Origin: an uncultured Solobacterium sp.
GTDB taxonomy: Bacteria > Bacillota_I > Bacilli_A > Erysipelotrichales > Erysipelotrichaceae
Reading direction: 5' to 3'
DNA: 29,946 bases
Assembly: GCA_938041275.1 (NCBI GenBank)
Contig: CALISH010000154.1
Location: forward strand, 1 to 29,946
Shown here piece by piece: positions 7,876 through 16,175 of the stretch. The number at the start of each line of letters is the position of its first letter. Positions within the stretch are counted from its first letter, which is position 1. The notes under the pieces are model-generated. The model did not search any database and was not told where the DNA came from. It saw only the letters and a program-made list of their open reading frames with translations. The translations under genes were made by a program, and so were the position numbers.

Positions 7876-7900
7876 AAGTCCACTATGAGTTAATTAAGCC
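7876..7900 (-). repeat. Right terminal inverted repeat of the insertion sequence
   Basis: Its reverse complement starts GGCTTAATTAACT and ends TGGACTT, matching 6895-6919 at 22 of 25 positions. It lies upstream of the transposase and is followed directly by the second target-duplication copy. Confidence 0.93.
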
Positions 7901-7908
7901 AAATTCTA
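7901..7908. repeat. Target site duplication, right copy
   Basis: AAATTCTA follows the right inverted repeat directly and is identical to 6887-6894. The 53 bases between it and the MBOAT stop hold nothing else that I can recognise. Confidence 0.93.
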
Positions 7909-7961
7909 ATCCAATAGATAGAATTCATCAATTTATAACTACTTATACAACTCAACTGTGC

Positions 7962-9494
7962 CTAAAATCCTGCATAAATCATCGCAATATTGTCAAACCC
8001 TGGTCCATATGCTCCAAACAATATTATAGTAAAAATTAAAATATATAGTATTCCCCATCTCTTCCAAGTATTTAAAGAATCAAATTTTGCCTGTAAATTT
8101 ACTTTATTTTCTTTATATAAACCTATTATGAATATAATTAGTATACCCCAAAAAATAATAACCCAGTCTGATATCAATAAAGGCATATTGGGTATTACTA
8201 AGGGTAACTGATTTATATTAAAATTGGTAAAGATACTCTTTGTCATAGTAAGTAATTCACTAAAACCAGAAACTCTACACATCATTTCACCATAACAGAC
8301 AACGATTAATAATTTAATAAATCTAAAAATTATGACAATATTACTACTATCCGTTAACTTAAAATAATTCAAAAATAATTTCCATGGCTTTTCTAATAAA
8401 ATTTCTATTATCATAAGCATAAAATAATACATTCCATACAAGATGAACAGAATATTTGCACCATGCCACAACCCATTACACAGCCAAACAACAAATAAAG
8501 CAATAATGGGACCCGTTACTTTTGCAAGCCATTTACAGTGATGTTTTTTTAGGTACTTTGAAAGTCCCATCATTATTCTACTCAACGATATTGGATAGAA
8601 TACATAATCTCTTAAATAACGACTTAATGTCATATGCCAACGATGCCAAAAATCTGTAGCATTTTTAGCAAAAAATGGTTGTTTGAAATTTTCTGGTAAA
8701 TGAATACCAAATATTTTCGCTGCACCAATTGAGATATCTACAGTACCCGAAAAATCCATATATAACTGCACCGTACAAAGAGCAGCGGCTAATACTGTAA
8801 GACTTCCAACTGAAGCATGCAGGTTAAATAAATAATTTACAGCAGGTGCGATTCTATCAGCTAGCACTATCTTTTTAAATAGCCCAAAGAGGATTCTCTC
8901 ATATCCATGAATGGAATTATTAAGCTTAATAGCAGTTAAATTTGCAATATCTTCTTTAACCTCAGCATATCTTGTGATAGGTCCTTGGAGGATGGTTGCA
9001 AAAAAACTTGTATATATCGCAAAGTTAATAATGCTCCTCTCTGCTTCTACATTGCGTGATGAGATATCTATTAAATATGCAATTTGTTGTAATGTATAAT
9101 AGCTGATACCAACAGGAATTAGCACATTTAGTGGTGTAAATTGAATATTAAGAAAATTTGCCCCTAACTCCGCAAAAAAATTTAAATATTTAAATATTGC
9201 CAATGTCCCCAAATTCATAGCAATCCCAAACCACATATATCGTTTTGCAATCCGCTTATATATCTTATCTCTTCCTTGACGTTGAATATCTTGAATTTTA
9301 AGACCTATTATATAGGTGATCAACATTAAGCATATCTGTACTAGAACCAGTTTCTTAGACCACATGATCAAAAATACATAATTAAATAAAAGAATAATAT
9401 AACGTCGCATTTTATGTGGAAATGCATTATAAGCAACCATTAAAGTTGGTAAAAGAACGAACAGAAATATTAACGAATGATAACTTAGGCTCAT
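7962..9494 (-). CDS. MBOAT-family O-acyltransferase (AlgI/DltB/PatA-like)
   Basis: A 510-residue polytopic membrane protein. The MBOAT signature is clear: DFWHRWHMTLSRYLRDYVFYP begins at residue 281 (one residue trimmed from quotation would not change it), and the catalytic-type histidine is H344 in GLWHGAN. Many membrane helices span the whole length. Family members move an acyl group, usually acetyl, across the membrane for transfer to a surface glycan. ATG 9494 follows AAAGGGG at nine bases and is two bases after the SGNH gene's TAG, so the two are translated together. The pairing with an SGNH protein predicts O-acetylation of the polysaccharide made by this locus. The length is normal for the family and nothing is missing. 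Confidence 0.92.
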   Translation of the reverse strand: MSLSYHSLIFLFVLLPTLMVAYNAFPHKMRRYIILLFNYVFLIMWSKKLVLVQICLMLITYIIGLKIQDIQRQGRDKIYKRIAKRYMWFGIAMNLGTLAIFKYLNFFAELGANFLNIQFTPLNVLIPVGISYYTLQQIAYLIDISSRNVEAERSIINFAIYTSFFATILQGPITRYAEVKEDIANLTAIKLNNSIHGYERILFGLFKKIVLADRIAPAVNYLFNLHASVGSLTVLAAALCTVQLYMDFSGTVDISIGAAKIFGIHLPENFKQPFFAKNATDFWHRWHMTLSRYLRDYVFYPISLSRIMMGLSKYLKKHHCKWLAKVTGPIIALFVVWLCNGLWHGANILFILYGMYYFMLMIIEILLEKPWKLFLNYFKLTDSSNIVIIFRFIKLLIVVCYGEMMCRVSGFSELLTMTKSIFTNFNINQLPLVIPNMPLLISDWVIIFWGILIIFIIGLYKENKVNLQAKFDSLNTWKRWGILYILIFTIILFGAYGPGFDNIAMIYAGF

Positions 9495-9496
9495 AT

Positions 9497-10411
9497 CTAT
9501 TTACCCCTTTCAAATAATTCATTCCATGATTGAAAATCAGTATTATTATGCTTATCTTCTAATGGATAATTATCATGTAGGTATTTTGATAAATACTCCA
9601 TAACTTTAGTCGATCCCGAGTTATTGAGGTGCTCACCACCATCACGTGTATCTGTCTGCCAATCAAAATGAATATTATCTAATAACATATTAAAATCTAT
9701 AAAAGGCAATCCCTTTTTTTGGCAATAGTTTGCAAGATACTGATGTTTTGAATGATTCCAACCTTTTCCATTTGGTACTGCTGCAACAATAACTTCTGTG
9801 TTAAATTTCTTACACTTTGCAAGAATATTTTCTAAATATTGCATAGAATCATCCTTCATCACATCATTATCCCCTACCTGTTGCATGTAATCATTCCCAT
9901 TATTAAAAGGCTGTACAATACCTGAACTATTGAATCCTTTTGCTGGATTCTCAAAAATATTGATCTCACTTGTATAGCGAAAATAATCATGATAACGGAA
10001 TAACGGAAAATTTCTATAGAAGAGAGTCTTTATTTGATTCGGATGTCCAAACAACATGCTACCCTCAATCACTAATACTTTTGGCATTCTTTCACCAATC
10101 TCCGAAAGAATTGCATTCGTATCTTCTAACCATTGCCCAGAGGTGCATAAATTATACGAAGTAAAGCCATTATTATTCCAAAGTGCCTTTGGAGAAAAAG
10201 TTGCCCATCCTACACTATCCCCCAAATATAAAACATCTAAGGGCTGATTTTCATACTTTTTAAATGTCTCAACTTTCTGGTAAACGTTCTTATAGTGATA
10301 GCCATATTTACGCGCGGAATAAAAAGGAATTTGTATCAACAGAAGCATTATAGAAAGTATGAGAAAAAATATTATCGATTTTTTTAAATTTTCTTTTTCA
10401 AATAATTTCAT
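9497..10411 (-). CDS. Membrane-anchored SGNH-hydrolase-like protein, partner of the MBOAT acyltransferase
   Basis: A 304-residue protein with one N-terminal membrane helix (about 11-31) and an extracytoplasmic domain. The GDS block is LYLGDSVGW with S66, and a C-terminal DGGEHLN block gives D257 and H261, so the Ser-Asp-His set of SGNH/DltD/AlgX-like proteins is present. It probably takes the acetyl group delivered by the adjacent MBOAT and places it on the glycan. ATG 10411 is preferred: AGAAAGG is 13 bases upstream. The same frame opens 44 codons earlier at a TTG with no ribosome site, and that extension would put a second hydrophobic stretch before the anchor. The final assignment as acetyltransferase rather than esterase is from the pairing. 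Confidence 0.75.
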   Translation of the reverse strand: MKLFEKENLKKSIIFFLILSIMLLLIQIPFYSARKYGYHYKNVYQKVETFKKYENQPLDVLYLGDSVGWATFSPKALWNNNGFTSYNLCTSGQWLEDTNAILSEIGERMPKVLVIEGSMLFGHPNQIKTLFYRNFPLFRYHDYFRYTSEINIFENPAKGFNSSGIVQPFNNGNDYMQQVGDNDVMKDDSMQYLENILAKCKKFNTEVIVAAVPNGKGWNHSKHQYLANYCQKKGLPFIDFNMLLDNIHFDWQTDTRDGGEHLNNSGSTKVMEYLSKYLHDNYPLEDKHNNTDFQSWNELFERGK

Positions 10412-10436
10412 ATAAAAATTACAGCCTTTCTGTATG

Positions 10437-10565
10437 CTACCTGCATGTTTTAAAATCAATGATAGACTTCCACACTTCTTCAACATTGCCAAGTAATGGA
10501 ACAAACTGACTAGAATTTTCGAAATAATTACTATTGTTTTCAATTAGCTGAAGAATAAACCAAAA
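10437..10565 (-). pseudogene. Start-less 42-codon open frame, possible gene remnant
   Basis: Between the LCP stop and the SGNH start is a 163-base gap. On the minus strand, from just after TAA (10566-10568) to TAG (10437-10439), one frame is open for 42 codons and reads like ordinary soluble protein: QFVPLLGNVEEVWKSIIDF lies in its second half. It has no ATG, GTG or ribosome site. It may be the tail of a gene lost by deletion. Chance is possible at this length, and no family is recognised. I see no terminator or convincing promoter in the gap. Confidence 0.3.
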
Positions 10566-10574
10566 TTAATAAAT

Positions 10575-12230
10575 CTAACTACGATCCTTATACTCGTAGA
10601 CATAATCTTTTGAAACAGGTGGGACAGGATAATCCTGTGTGGCATCCCAGTTTACACTATCTGGTATTGAATATGGAGAATTTAAATTTGTATTTCTTTC
10701 AATATTGTTTGCTTCAGCAATAACTGAACCTTTATATATTTCGTATGTATATAGGTTCATTTGTAACCCTTCATTCCAAACAGAAGAATCATATCCAAAA
10801 ATACGTGATGATTGTATATTCAATACACCAGATAAATTACTACCATCATAATATCTTTGTGATTTTGCCATAATGTATGTCACAAAATTTAATAACTGCT
10901 CAACAGAAATATTTGTCTTCACATTTTCACCAGCAGCTTCCAATACTGACACAGCCATATTTGGATCCTTTAGTGCCATAATCTTCGCAATAACTTTGGA
11001 AATGATCTCTTGTTGATGTCGCTGACGTGCAAAATCACCATCAGCAAACGCATGACGTTCGCGTGCATAGCCTAATGCTAATTGTCCGTTTAAATGCTGA
11101 TTATCACCAGCTTCAATATGATATACAACTAATGAATCACTTTCAATATCCCAGGACTGGGCATCAAAAGATTCAGTAATATCTACATCCACACCGCCAA
11201 CTGCATCTACAATTTGAATAACACTTGCAAAGTTAAATTCAACCGTGTAATCAATATGTACACCCGTCAAATTTTCTACTGTATCTACCATGCAACCTTC
11301 ACTTGTATAATGCGCTGCATTAATTTTACTTTTACCATATCCATTACACGTAATAGGAACATATGAGTCACGTGCAATAGACGTCATTGTAATTTTCATA
11401 CTAACTGGATTGACGGACATTAGGATAATTGTATCTGCGAGTCCTTCATTTTCACCAGTTAATAAAACTGTAAATGGATCCTTTGTTAAATCTTTATTGC
11501 TTCCCTCTTGAGCAGATGTTGTAACTGTATCAGAGAAGTTTAGAATCGATTTTGTTTTATCTACAAAAGTCTTTAGATTTTGATCTTCTCCGATTGTAGT
11601 TGCATATGTTGGAGGTAAGACAGCAGCATCAATTTCGCCGTTTATAAGAGCCGTAAATTCTTCTATCGAATTTGTATAGTTGACGATAGTAGCTGTGATT
11701 CCTTCATTCTCCAGTCTTTTCTGTGCAACTTCGGCCATATGAGTACCAGACAAAACGCCTACTTTCTTACCAGATAAATCATCAATCTGTATGATTGGTG
11801 AACCCACGGACTCAGTGTAGATAATAAATGAAGCAGAAACACTCTCCTCGCTCTCAGTTTCTACAATTTGTTCAATACTGTTATTTACACGGCTCACAAG
11901 TGTCCAAGCGTACTCCGTTGACGGTACCAAAAACGTTAATACAATTAAACAAGCTATCAATATGCGTGGTCTACGTGTACGAATAGATAAGAAAACTAAT
12001 AAATCAAATATCAATAAGAACAGCAATACCACGCCATTACCTAAAATAAACATAAGTTTACTAACAGTTGAATATTTTGTAATCCTATATACTAATAAGA
12101 CTACTAATATATTGAAGAGAGCAGTCGCAAATGACATCATGAAATTAATTGATAATTGCTGTCGTGAAATACTACGTCTTTTCTTTTTACCTACAGGTTT
12201 TTCCTGTAAATGTTCTCGATTTTGACCCAT
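10575..12230 (-). CDS. LytR-CpsA-Psr (LCP) glycan ligase with extra solute-binding-like domain
   Basis: A 551-residue membrane protein. Three helices (about 29-50, 56-80, 89-105) precede an external stretch at about 135-232 that resembles a family-3 solute-binding domain (DLSGKKVGVLSGT, then GEIDAAVLPPTYA). The LCP domain follows at about 252-430, with the family's conserved positions D266, R287 in SIARDSY, and the arginine block YARERHAFADGDFARQRHQ (residues 388-406). LCP enzymes transfer lipid-linked glycans to peptidoglycan. Three helices plus an accessory domain match the CpsA type. ATG 12230 has GGAGG upstream at good spacing and lies four bases after the small membrane-protein gene. It most likely anchors the polysaccharide made here. 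The accessory domain's ligand is unknown. Confidence 0.9.
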   Translation of the reverse strand: MGQNREHLQEKPVGKKKRRSISRQQLSINFMMSFATALFNILVVLLVYRITKYSTVSKLMFILGNGVVLLFLLIFDLLVFLSIRTRRPRILIACLIVLTFLVPSTEYAWTLVSRVNNSIEQIVETESEESVSASFIIYTESVGSPIIQIDDLSGKKVGVLSGTHMAEVAQKRLENEGITATIVNYTNSIEEFTALINGEIDAAVLPPTYATTIGEDQNLKTFVDKTKSILNFSDTVTTSAQEGSNKDLTKDPFTVLLTGENEGLADTIILMSVNPVSMKITMTSIARDSYVPITCNGYGKSKINAAHYTSEGCMVDTVENLTGVHIDYTVEFNFASVIQIVDAVGGVDVDITESFDAQSWDIESDSLVVYHIEAGDNQHLNGQLALGYARERHAFADGDFARQRHQQEIISKVIAKIMALKDPNMAVSVLEAAGENVKTNISVEQLLNFVTYIMAKSQRYYDGSNLSGVLNIQSSRIFGYDSSVWNEGLQMNLYTYEIYKGSVIAEANNIERNTNLNSPYSIPDSVNWDATQDYPVPPVSKDYVYEYKDRS

Positions 12231-12234
12231 TTGA

Positions 12235-12924
12235 TTAACCCTCCGTTATAGATGCAATTTCCATTCTTCCGTTATTATTTACAACGCGGAAAATCGCATG
12301 TACTTGGATTGAATTGATGTCCATTCCAGTATCCGATTTATATTTCCATGAAGCATCCACTGTAACACTAGGTAAAGTAACACTTTCCCCAGTAGGCGAT
12401 GTGACTGTATAGTCCTCTGCTGCAGAAGCACTATTTATCATTACTTCAGATACTTCAATCAGATGATCACGACCAAGTTGTGTGATGTATAAATCCATAT
12501 CTTTATAAAAATTATAGAGTGTATATCTTTCAAAATCTTTTTTCCGTGGTGAATAAATGTATTGCATTCCACCTATGTCATAGTTTCCATCTTTATTTGT
12601 CCAAGTATAGTATTGGCAAATAAAGTTTTTAACAACATCTTTAGCAATTTCTGTTGTATCATTTGCTGTAATTGCATCATTTAATTCGAGAAAATAAGAT
12701 TTGGCAATTTCAGTTGGATTATTCCCAATTGTATAGTATGCATTGGTGTATTTATCAGAAATTTTTTCTTTTTCAATCGTAACACCCGCACCGCTCTGAC
12801 GAAATAAAATACCAATAACGTTCCATCCTATCGCAAGAATTACGCAAATAATCGTTATTAATAATAACGATAAAGATATCTTATTCCATCTTGTTTTGTT
12901 TTTTGCTGCTAATTTTTTTGCCAT
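12235..12924 (-). CDS. Small membrane-anchored protein of unknown function, partner of the LCP protein
   Basis: A 229-residue protein with a basic N-terminus, one membrane helix (about 16-37) and an external domain of about 190 residues. The external part has a helical first half containing a tryptophan/tyrosine-rich patch and a beta-rich second half, broadly like NTF2- or VirB8-like folds; I cannot name a family. ATG 12924 has GAGG eight bases upstream. It is the first gene after a likely internal promoter and ends four bases before the LCP gene, so the two are co-expressed. This suggests an accessory role in glycan attachment or in assembling the membrane complex. No catalytic motif is visible. 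Confidence 0.6.
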   Translation of the reverse strand: MAKKLAAKNKTRWNKISLSLLLITIICVILAIGWNVIGILFRQSGAGVTIEKEKISDKYTNAYYTIGNNPTEIAKSYFLELNDAITANDTTEIAKDVVKNFICQYYTWTNKDGNYDIGGMQYIYSPRKKDFERYTLYNFYKDMDLYITQLGRDHLIEVSEVMINSASAAEDYTVTSPTGESVTLPSVTVDASWKYKSDTGMDINSIQVHAIFRVVNNNGRMEIASITEG

Positions 12925-12951
12925 ATCTTTTTCCTCTTACACTACCGGTTA

Positions 12952-12985
12952 ATTATACCATGATGAAGTAAGTTTGAAGTTCAAA
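12952..12985 (-). promoter_or_regulatory. Internal promoter with an operator-like palindrome upstream of the LCP pair
   Basis: The 67-base gap before the small membrane-protein gene holds, on the minus strand, TGGTATAAT: a perfect -10 (12952-12957) with the TG of an extended -10. No strong -35 box is seen, which an extended -10 can tolerate. Sixteen bases upstream is the palindrome TTTGAACTTCAAA (12973-12985), overlapping the -35 position and well placed for a repressor or activator. The promoter would drive 12924 downwards: LCP, acetylation genes and perhaps the final module. Confidence 0.5.
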
Positions 12986-12991
12986 AATAAT

Positions 12992-14110
12992 TTATTTGAC
13001 TAATACCCTAATATGATCTTCGACCATATTTGTATATGTGTATTTTTCTATCTTCCTCAAGCTATTCTTTGCAAGTTCATCAAGATTGTCTGATATAATC
13101 ATTTCATTTATTGTATCTGTAATTTTTTCTACATCATCAGTCGGAATAATCTTACCATTAGTCTTATCAACCAATGTAAGACCAGCAATACATTTATCTG
13201 TAGTGATAATAGGCAGTCCATTTGCCATTGCTTCATTAATAACAAGACCCCAGATATCGTACCTTGTTGGGAAGCACAATAAGTCTGAAGCTCGATAATA
13301 TTCTTCTAGTTCATTTTTTGATTTAAAACTTATGAAATGAACCCTATCTAGGTTATCATACTCCTCTTTTAAATCTATATATTTCTGTGTAATCCCATCA
13401 CCGATGATATAAATTCCAACATCTGGATTTATTTGTTTGGATGCCTTAATTAATAAATCAAATCCTTTGCGTGGGATGAACTGTCCAACAGATACAACTA
13501 TCTTACGTTCTTTCATGCCCAATTTATTTCGAATTATTTCTTTCTCTTCAGTAGTTAATATTGTTGGTAGAATATCTTCTCTCGATAAGGAACTAAAAGG
13601 ATAGCGGAAAATCTTATCCTTACTAGCCCCCAATGATTCAAGATATTCATCTGCTGGTTTACTTGGGCTAAAATATCCTTTTGCTTTTGAAACAAAATGT
13701 TTCTGAAGTGCATGTACAATAAAATTTCTCTTTTGTTTTATTCCGCCATCAATCTCTATCCAGTATGGTATTCTGCAAAATTGCATATACTGAATTGCAT
13801 ACATTGCTGTTAATGTCGCATATCCGCCTAAAATAATATGGTCAAAATTCCCTTCTTTGATTAATTTCTTGATAGAAAATGCAATTACCGCCTTATAGTG
13901 TTTCCTGTCTTTTATTGAGTAAATCTTCTTATTTTCTAAATAAATAGCTTTGAAATTTTTGAAATCTAAATTGAACCAACTCATCTCGCGTTCGTTCTGT
14001 TCTTCCGGTCTCTCTTCAAACGCAACTGTTAATTCACATTTCTTTCCTAGTTCATTAAAGAAATGAACTCGATATGGCGCTGGATAATTAGTTAAGAATA
14101 ATATTTTCAT
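12992..14110 (-). CDS. Glycosyltransferase family 4 (GT-B fold)
   Basis: A 372-residue GT4 enzyme. It starts MKILFLTNYPAPYRV, typical of the acceptor domain, and has VSVGQFIPRKGFD at about 211-223, the donor-domain strand. The usual EX7E motif reads DIWGLVINEAM, with Asp replacing the first Glu. The GT4 at the right edge of the window has exactly the same DIWGLVINEAM and is otherwise alignable, so the two are paralogues. ATG 14110 has GAGG 11 bases upstream. It follows the third Wzx gene by 16 bases. It should add a sugar at the cytoplasmic face during repeat-unit assembly; donor unknown, with dTDP-rhamnose a possibility from context. Confidence 0.87.
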   Translation of the reverse strand: MKILFLTNYPAPYRVHFFNELGKKCELTVAFEERPEEQNEREMSWFNLDFKNFKAIYLENKKIYSIKDRKHYKAVIAFSIKKLIKEGNFDHIILGGYATLTAMYAIQYMQFCRIPYWIEIDGGIKQKRNFIVHALQKHFVSKAKGYFSPSKPADEYLESLGASKDKIFRYPFSSLSREDILPTILTTEEKEIIRNKLGMKERKIVVSVGQFIPRKGFDLLIKASKQINPDVGIYIIGDGITQKYIDLKEEYDNLDRVHFISFKSKNELEEYYRASDLLCFPTRYDIWGLVINEAMANGLPIITTDKCIAGLTLVDKTNGKIIPTDDVEKITDTINEMIISDNLDELAKNSLRKIEKYTYTNMVEDHIRVLVK

Positions 14111-14126
14111 GATTCTTCATTCCTCG

Positions 14127-15551
14127 CTATCTATTAAATAATATTCTGCGTAATTCTGCATCGCAGAACCAAGTATATAAGCCTGCAAGTATAATATAAA
14201 CAAACGCACCAACCAGAATTTCAACCAATAATGAAATTATTCCAGGATGTATAAGTCCCGCAACAACTCTTACAATCGCAGCCATGATTAACCCACAAAA
14301 AATGTATACAAAACTCTTTTGCAATGCAGGCCAAAAGTTAATCCGTTTTCTTACAAATATAAATTGTGCAGTGCAAGAGCTAATCTCGGCAAATAGCGTC
14401 CCTATAACAGCTCCTAAAGCCCCCATCTTCGGAATCAACAGAGGATTAAAGATAAGATTTACACCTGCACCTATAAATACAGAATAGATATAAATATGAT
14501 CTAATCGATTGGGTATCAGATATTGCGAGCGTATCGCATCTGAATATCCTTTTATAATTAATATCGGTGAAAAACAGATAATAAGAGTGACGCACGGTTC
14601 ATAACCAGGGCCAAAAAATATTGGCGTAAACTCTTTTGCAACCGACGCAATACCTAGCGATAAAGCCGAACCAATTAAAATTACACCTCGCATGGAAGTT
14701 AAAAACAGTTGATCAGCTTCTTTATGTTTTTCTTCGAAAATTAACGTTGAAATTTTCGGCATCAATACCATTCCAAATCCAATCAATATATTAACAGGTA
14801 CATTCACAATACTATCTGCGTTAAAGTAGTAACCACTTTCTGCACGTGTACTCATAACACCGAGCATCGTTTTATCCATAATTTGATATACACTCATTGC
14901 CATAATAGGTACAAACAGTGTAATAACAGGACGAATGTGATAAATAATATCCTTAAAATGTATACGATAAAACTTAATATTTTTTGGAATGTAGTACCAT
15001 AAAATGATCTGACTTATAGCAGTACTTCCCGTCATAATCATGGTATACAAAGGTAAATCCGAAGGCTTACGAACAAACAACAAAATTAATGTTACAGATG
15101 TTAACTTCACAAAAATATTTCTTTTTACCGTCAAACTAAACTGTTCTGTTCCAAAGAAAAACCAGTTAACATCTAGAAAGCACGCTAAAATTGCGATTGA
15201 CTGAATTAATGCAATATCACGATTTTCGCGACAAATAAATGCTAAATAAAGTACATAGACAGTAATTGAAATTAAACTTGTAATTAACTGCAAACTATAG
15301 ATTTCCCAAAAAGTTCTATCTCTATCAACTATATTGTTTCTTTTAGAGGCTATTGTACGGGTTCCATAGTTAATAAAACCGAGCATCGCAAATAATGTAA
15401 AATAGCTAATTACCGATGTAGTATATGAAAAAATACCTAGATTCTCTGCGCCAAAAACGCGCGATAAATATGGTGCCGTGATTAATGGTAAGACTGTCGC
15501 CAATATTTGATATACTGTTTGGTAACCAATATTCTTCTTTACACTAGTCAT
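14127..15551 (-). CDS. Wzx-type polysaccharide flippase (third copy)
   Basis: A 474-residue MATE/MVF-superfamily membrane protein with about 12-14 helices and the usual Wzx N-terminus (PLITAPYLSRVFGAENLGIF at 18-37). It exports undecaprenyl-linked repeat units across the membrane. It begins two bases after rmlC ends, with no evident ribosome site of its own, so translation is probably coupled. It resembles the flippase at 27629-29080 more than the one at 23026-24492: the first shares PLIT-PY-SR and FA-LG in the same spacing. Having a private flippase and a GT4 next to rml genes suggests this part of the locus once formed a separate rhamnose-glycan cassette. Confidence 0.9.
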   Translation of the reverse strand: MTSVKKNIGYQTVYQILATVLPLITAPYLSRVFGAENLGIFSYTTSVISYFTLFAMLGFINYGTRTIASKRNNIVDRDRTFWEIYSLQLITSLISITVYVLYLAFICRENRDIALIQSIAILACFLDVNWFFFGTEQFSLTVKRNIFVKLTSVTLILLFVRKPSDLPLYTMIMTGSTAISQIILWYYIPKNIKFYRIHFKDIIYHIRPVITLFVPIMAMSVYQIMDKTMLGVMSTRAESGYYFNADSIVNVPVNILIGFGMVLMPKISTLIFEEKHKEADQLFLTSMRGVILIGSALSLGIASVAKEFTPIFFGPGYEPCVTLIICFSPILIIKGYSDAIRSQYLIPNRLDHIYIYSVFIGAGVNLIFNPLLIPKMGALGAVIGTLFAEISSCTAQFIFVRKRINFWPALQKSFVYIFCGLIMAAIVRVVAGLIHPGIISLLVEILVGAFVYIILAGLYTWFCDAELRRILFNR

Positions 15552-15552
15552 A

Positions 15553-16161
15553 TTAAAACTTGAATGTATCTTTTAAGCCAAGCAAGACTTGGTCTTTTAC
15601 ACTTAGCGATAATTTTGTCCCATCCTCCATACGGTATTCAGACGCGTCTGCGCTGCCTGGGTACTCACCGTATACCTGTGGCCATTTAACACCTAATTCT
15701 GGATCATTCCAAGCAATTCCACCCTCGTCATTTGGATGATAAAAATCTGTAACTTTATAGCAGAACTCCGCAATATCACTAAGAACTAAAAAACCATGTG
15801 CAAATCCTGCAGGCACTAAGAACTGCTTTTTATTTTCTTCCGTTAGTTCTATTCCATACCATTTCCCATATGTCTTCGACTCAGCACGCAAATCTACAGC
15901 AACATCAAATACACTACCTTTAATTACACGCACTAACTTTGCCTGAGGAAATTGCTTCTGATAATGTAAACCACGTAATACACCTTTTTTGGACATAGAT
16001 TGATTATCTTGTACAAATGTAATATCAATTCCAGCTTCCTTCATATCATTTTCATTATACGTTTCCATGAAGTATCCACGGTCATCCCCATGTACAGCAG
16101 GTGTAATGACAGTAAGACCTTCAATTCCACCTACATTCTTTTCTACTTGAATTTGTCCCAT
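15553..16161 (-). CDS. rmlC: dTDP-4-dehydrorhamnose 3,5-epimerase
   Basis: A 202-residue cupin enzyme for the third step of dTDP-L-rhamnose synthesis. The catalytic His is H66 in VLRGLHYQ and the catalytic Tyr is Y135 in CYKVTDFY; DDRGYF (26-31), VPAGFAHGF and the AWNDPELGVKWP block are all conserved. Length is near the family norm (about 180-200), with a short C-terminal tail. AGAGGATATTT precedes ATG 16161. It lies 14 bases after rmlD, and the third Wzx starts two bases after its stop. With rmlA, rmlB and rmlD it completes the pathway. Confidence 0.96.
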   Translation of the reverse strand: MGQIQVEKNVGGIEGLTVITPAVHGDDRGYFMETYNENDMKEAGIDITFVQDNQSMSKKGVLRGLHYQKQFPQAKLVRVIKGSVFDVAVDLRAESKTYGKWYGIELTEENKKQFLVPAGFAHGFLVLSDIAEFCYKVTDFYHPNDEGGIAWNDPELGVKWPQVYGEYPGSADASEYRMEDGTKLSLSVKDQVLLGLKDTFKF

Positions 16162-16175
16162 AAATATCCTCTTTC

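Larger units (their letters stand above)
6895..7900 (-). mobile_element. IS1595/ISXO2-type insertion sequence, 1006 bp, defective
   Basis: Both ends can be placed to the base. Inverted repeats of 25 bp (6895-6919 and 7876-7900, 22 of 25 identical, outer GGCTTAATTAACT identical) are flanked by a perfect 8-bp duplication, AAATTCTA. The internal minus-strand gene encodes a zinc-ribbon plus DDE transposase of the IS1595/ISXO2 type, broken by a frameshift near 7720 and by an apparent deletion near 7080. The element sits between the MBOAT and FAD oxidoreductase genes without interrupting either; removing it with one duplication copy restores a 115-base gap. The intact duplication suggests one clean insertion, while transposase decay suggests it now needs help from a complete copy elsewhere. 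Confidence 0.92.

Noticed and set aside
10412..10543. N-terminal extension of the SGNH protein starting at TTG 10543
   Set aside because: There is no ribosome site before the TTG, and the extension would add a second hydrophobic stretch before the normal membrane anchor. ATG 10411 has AGAAAGG upstream.
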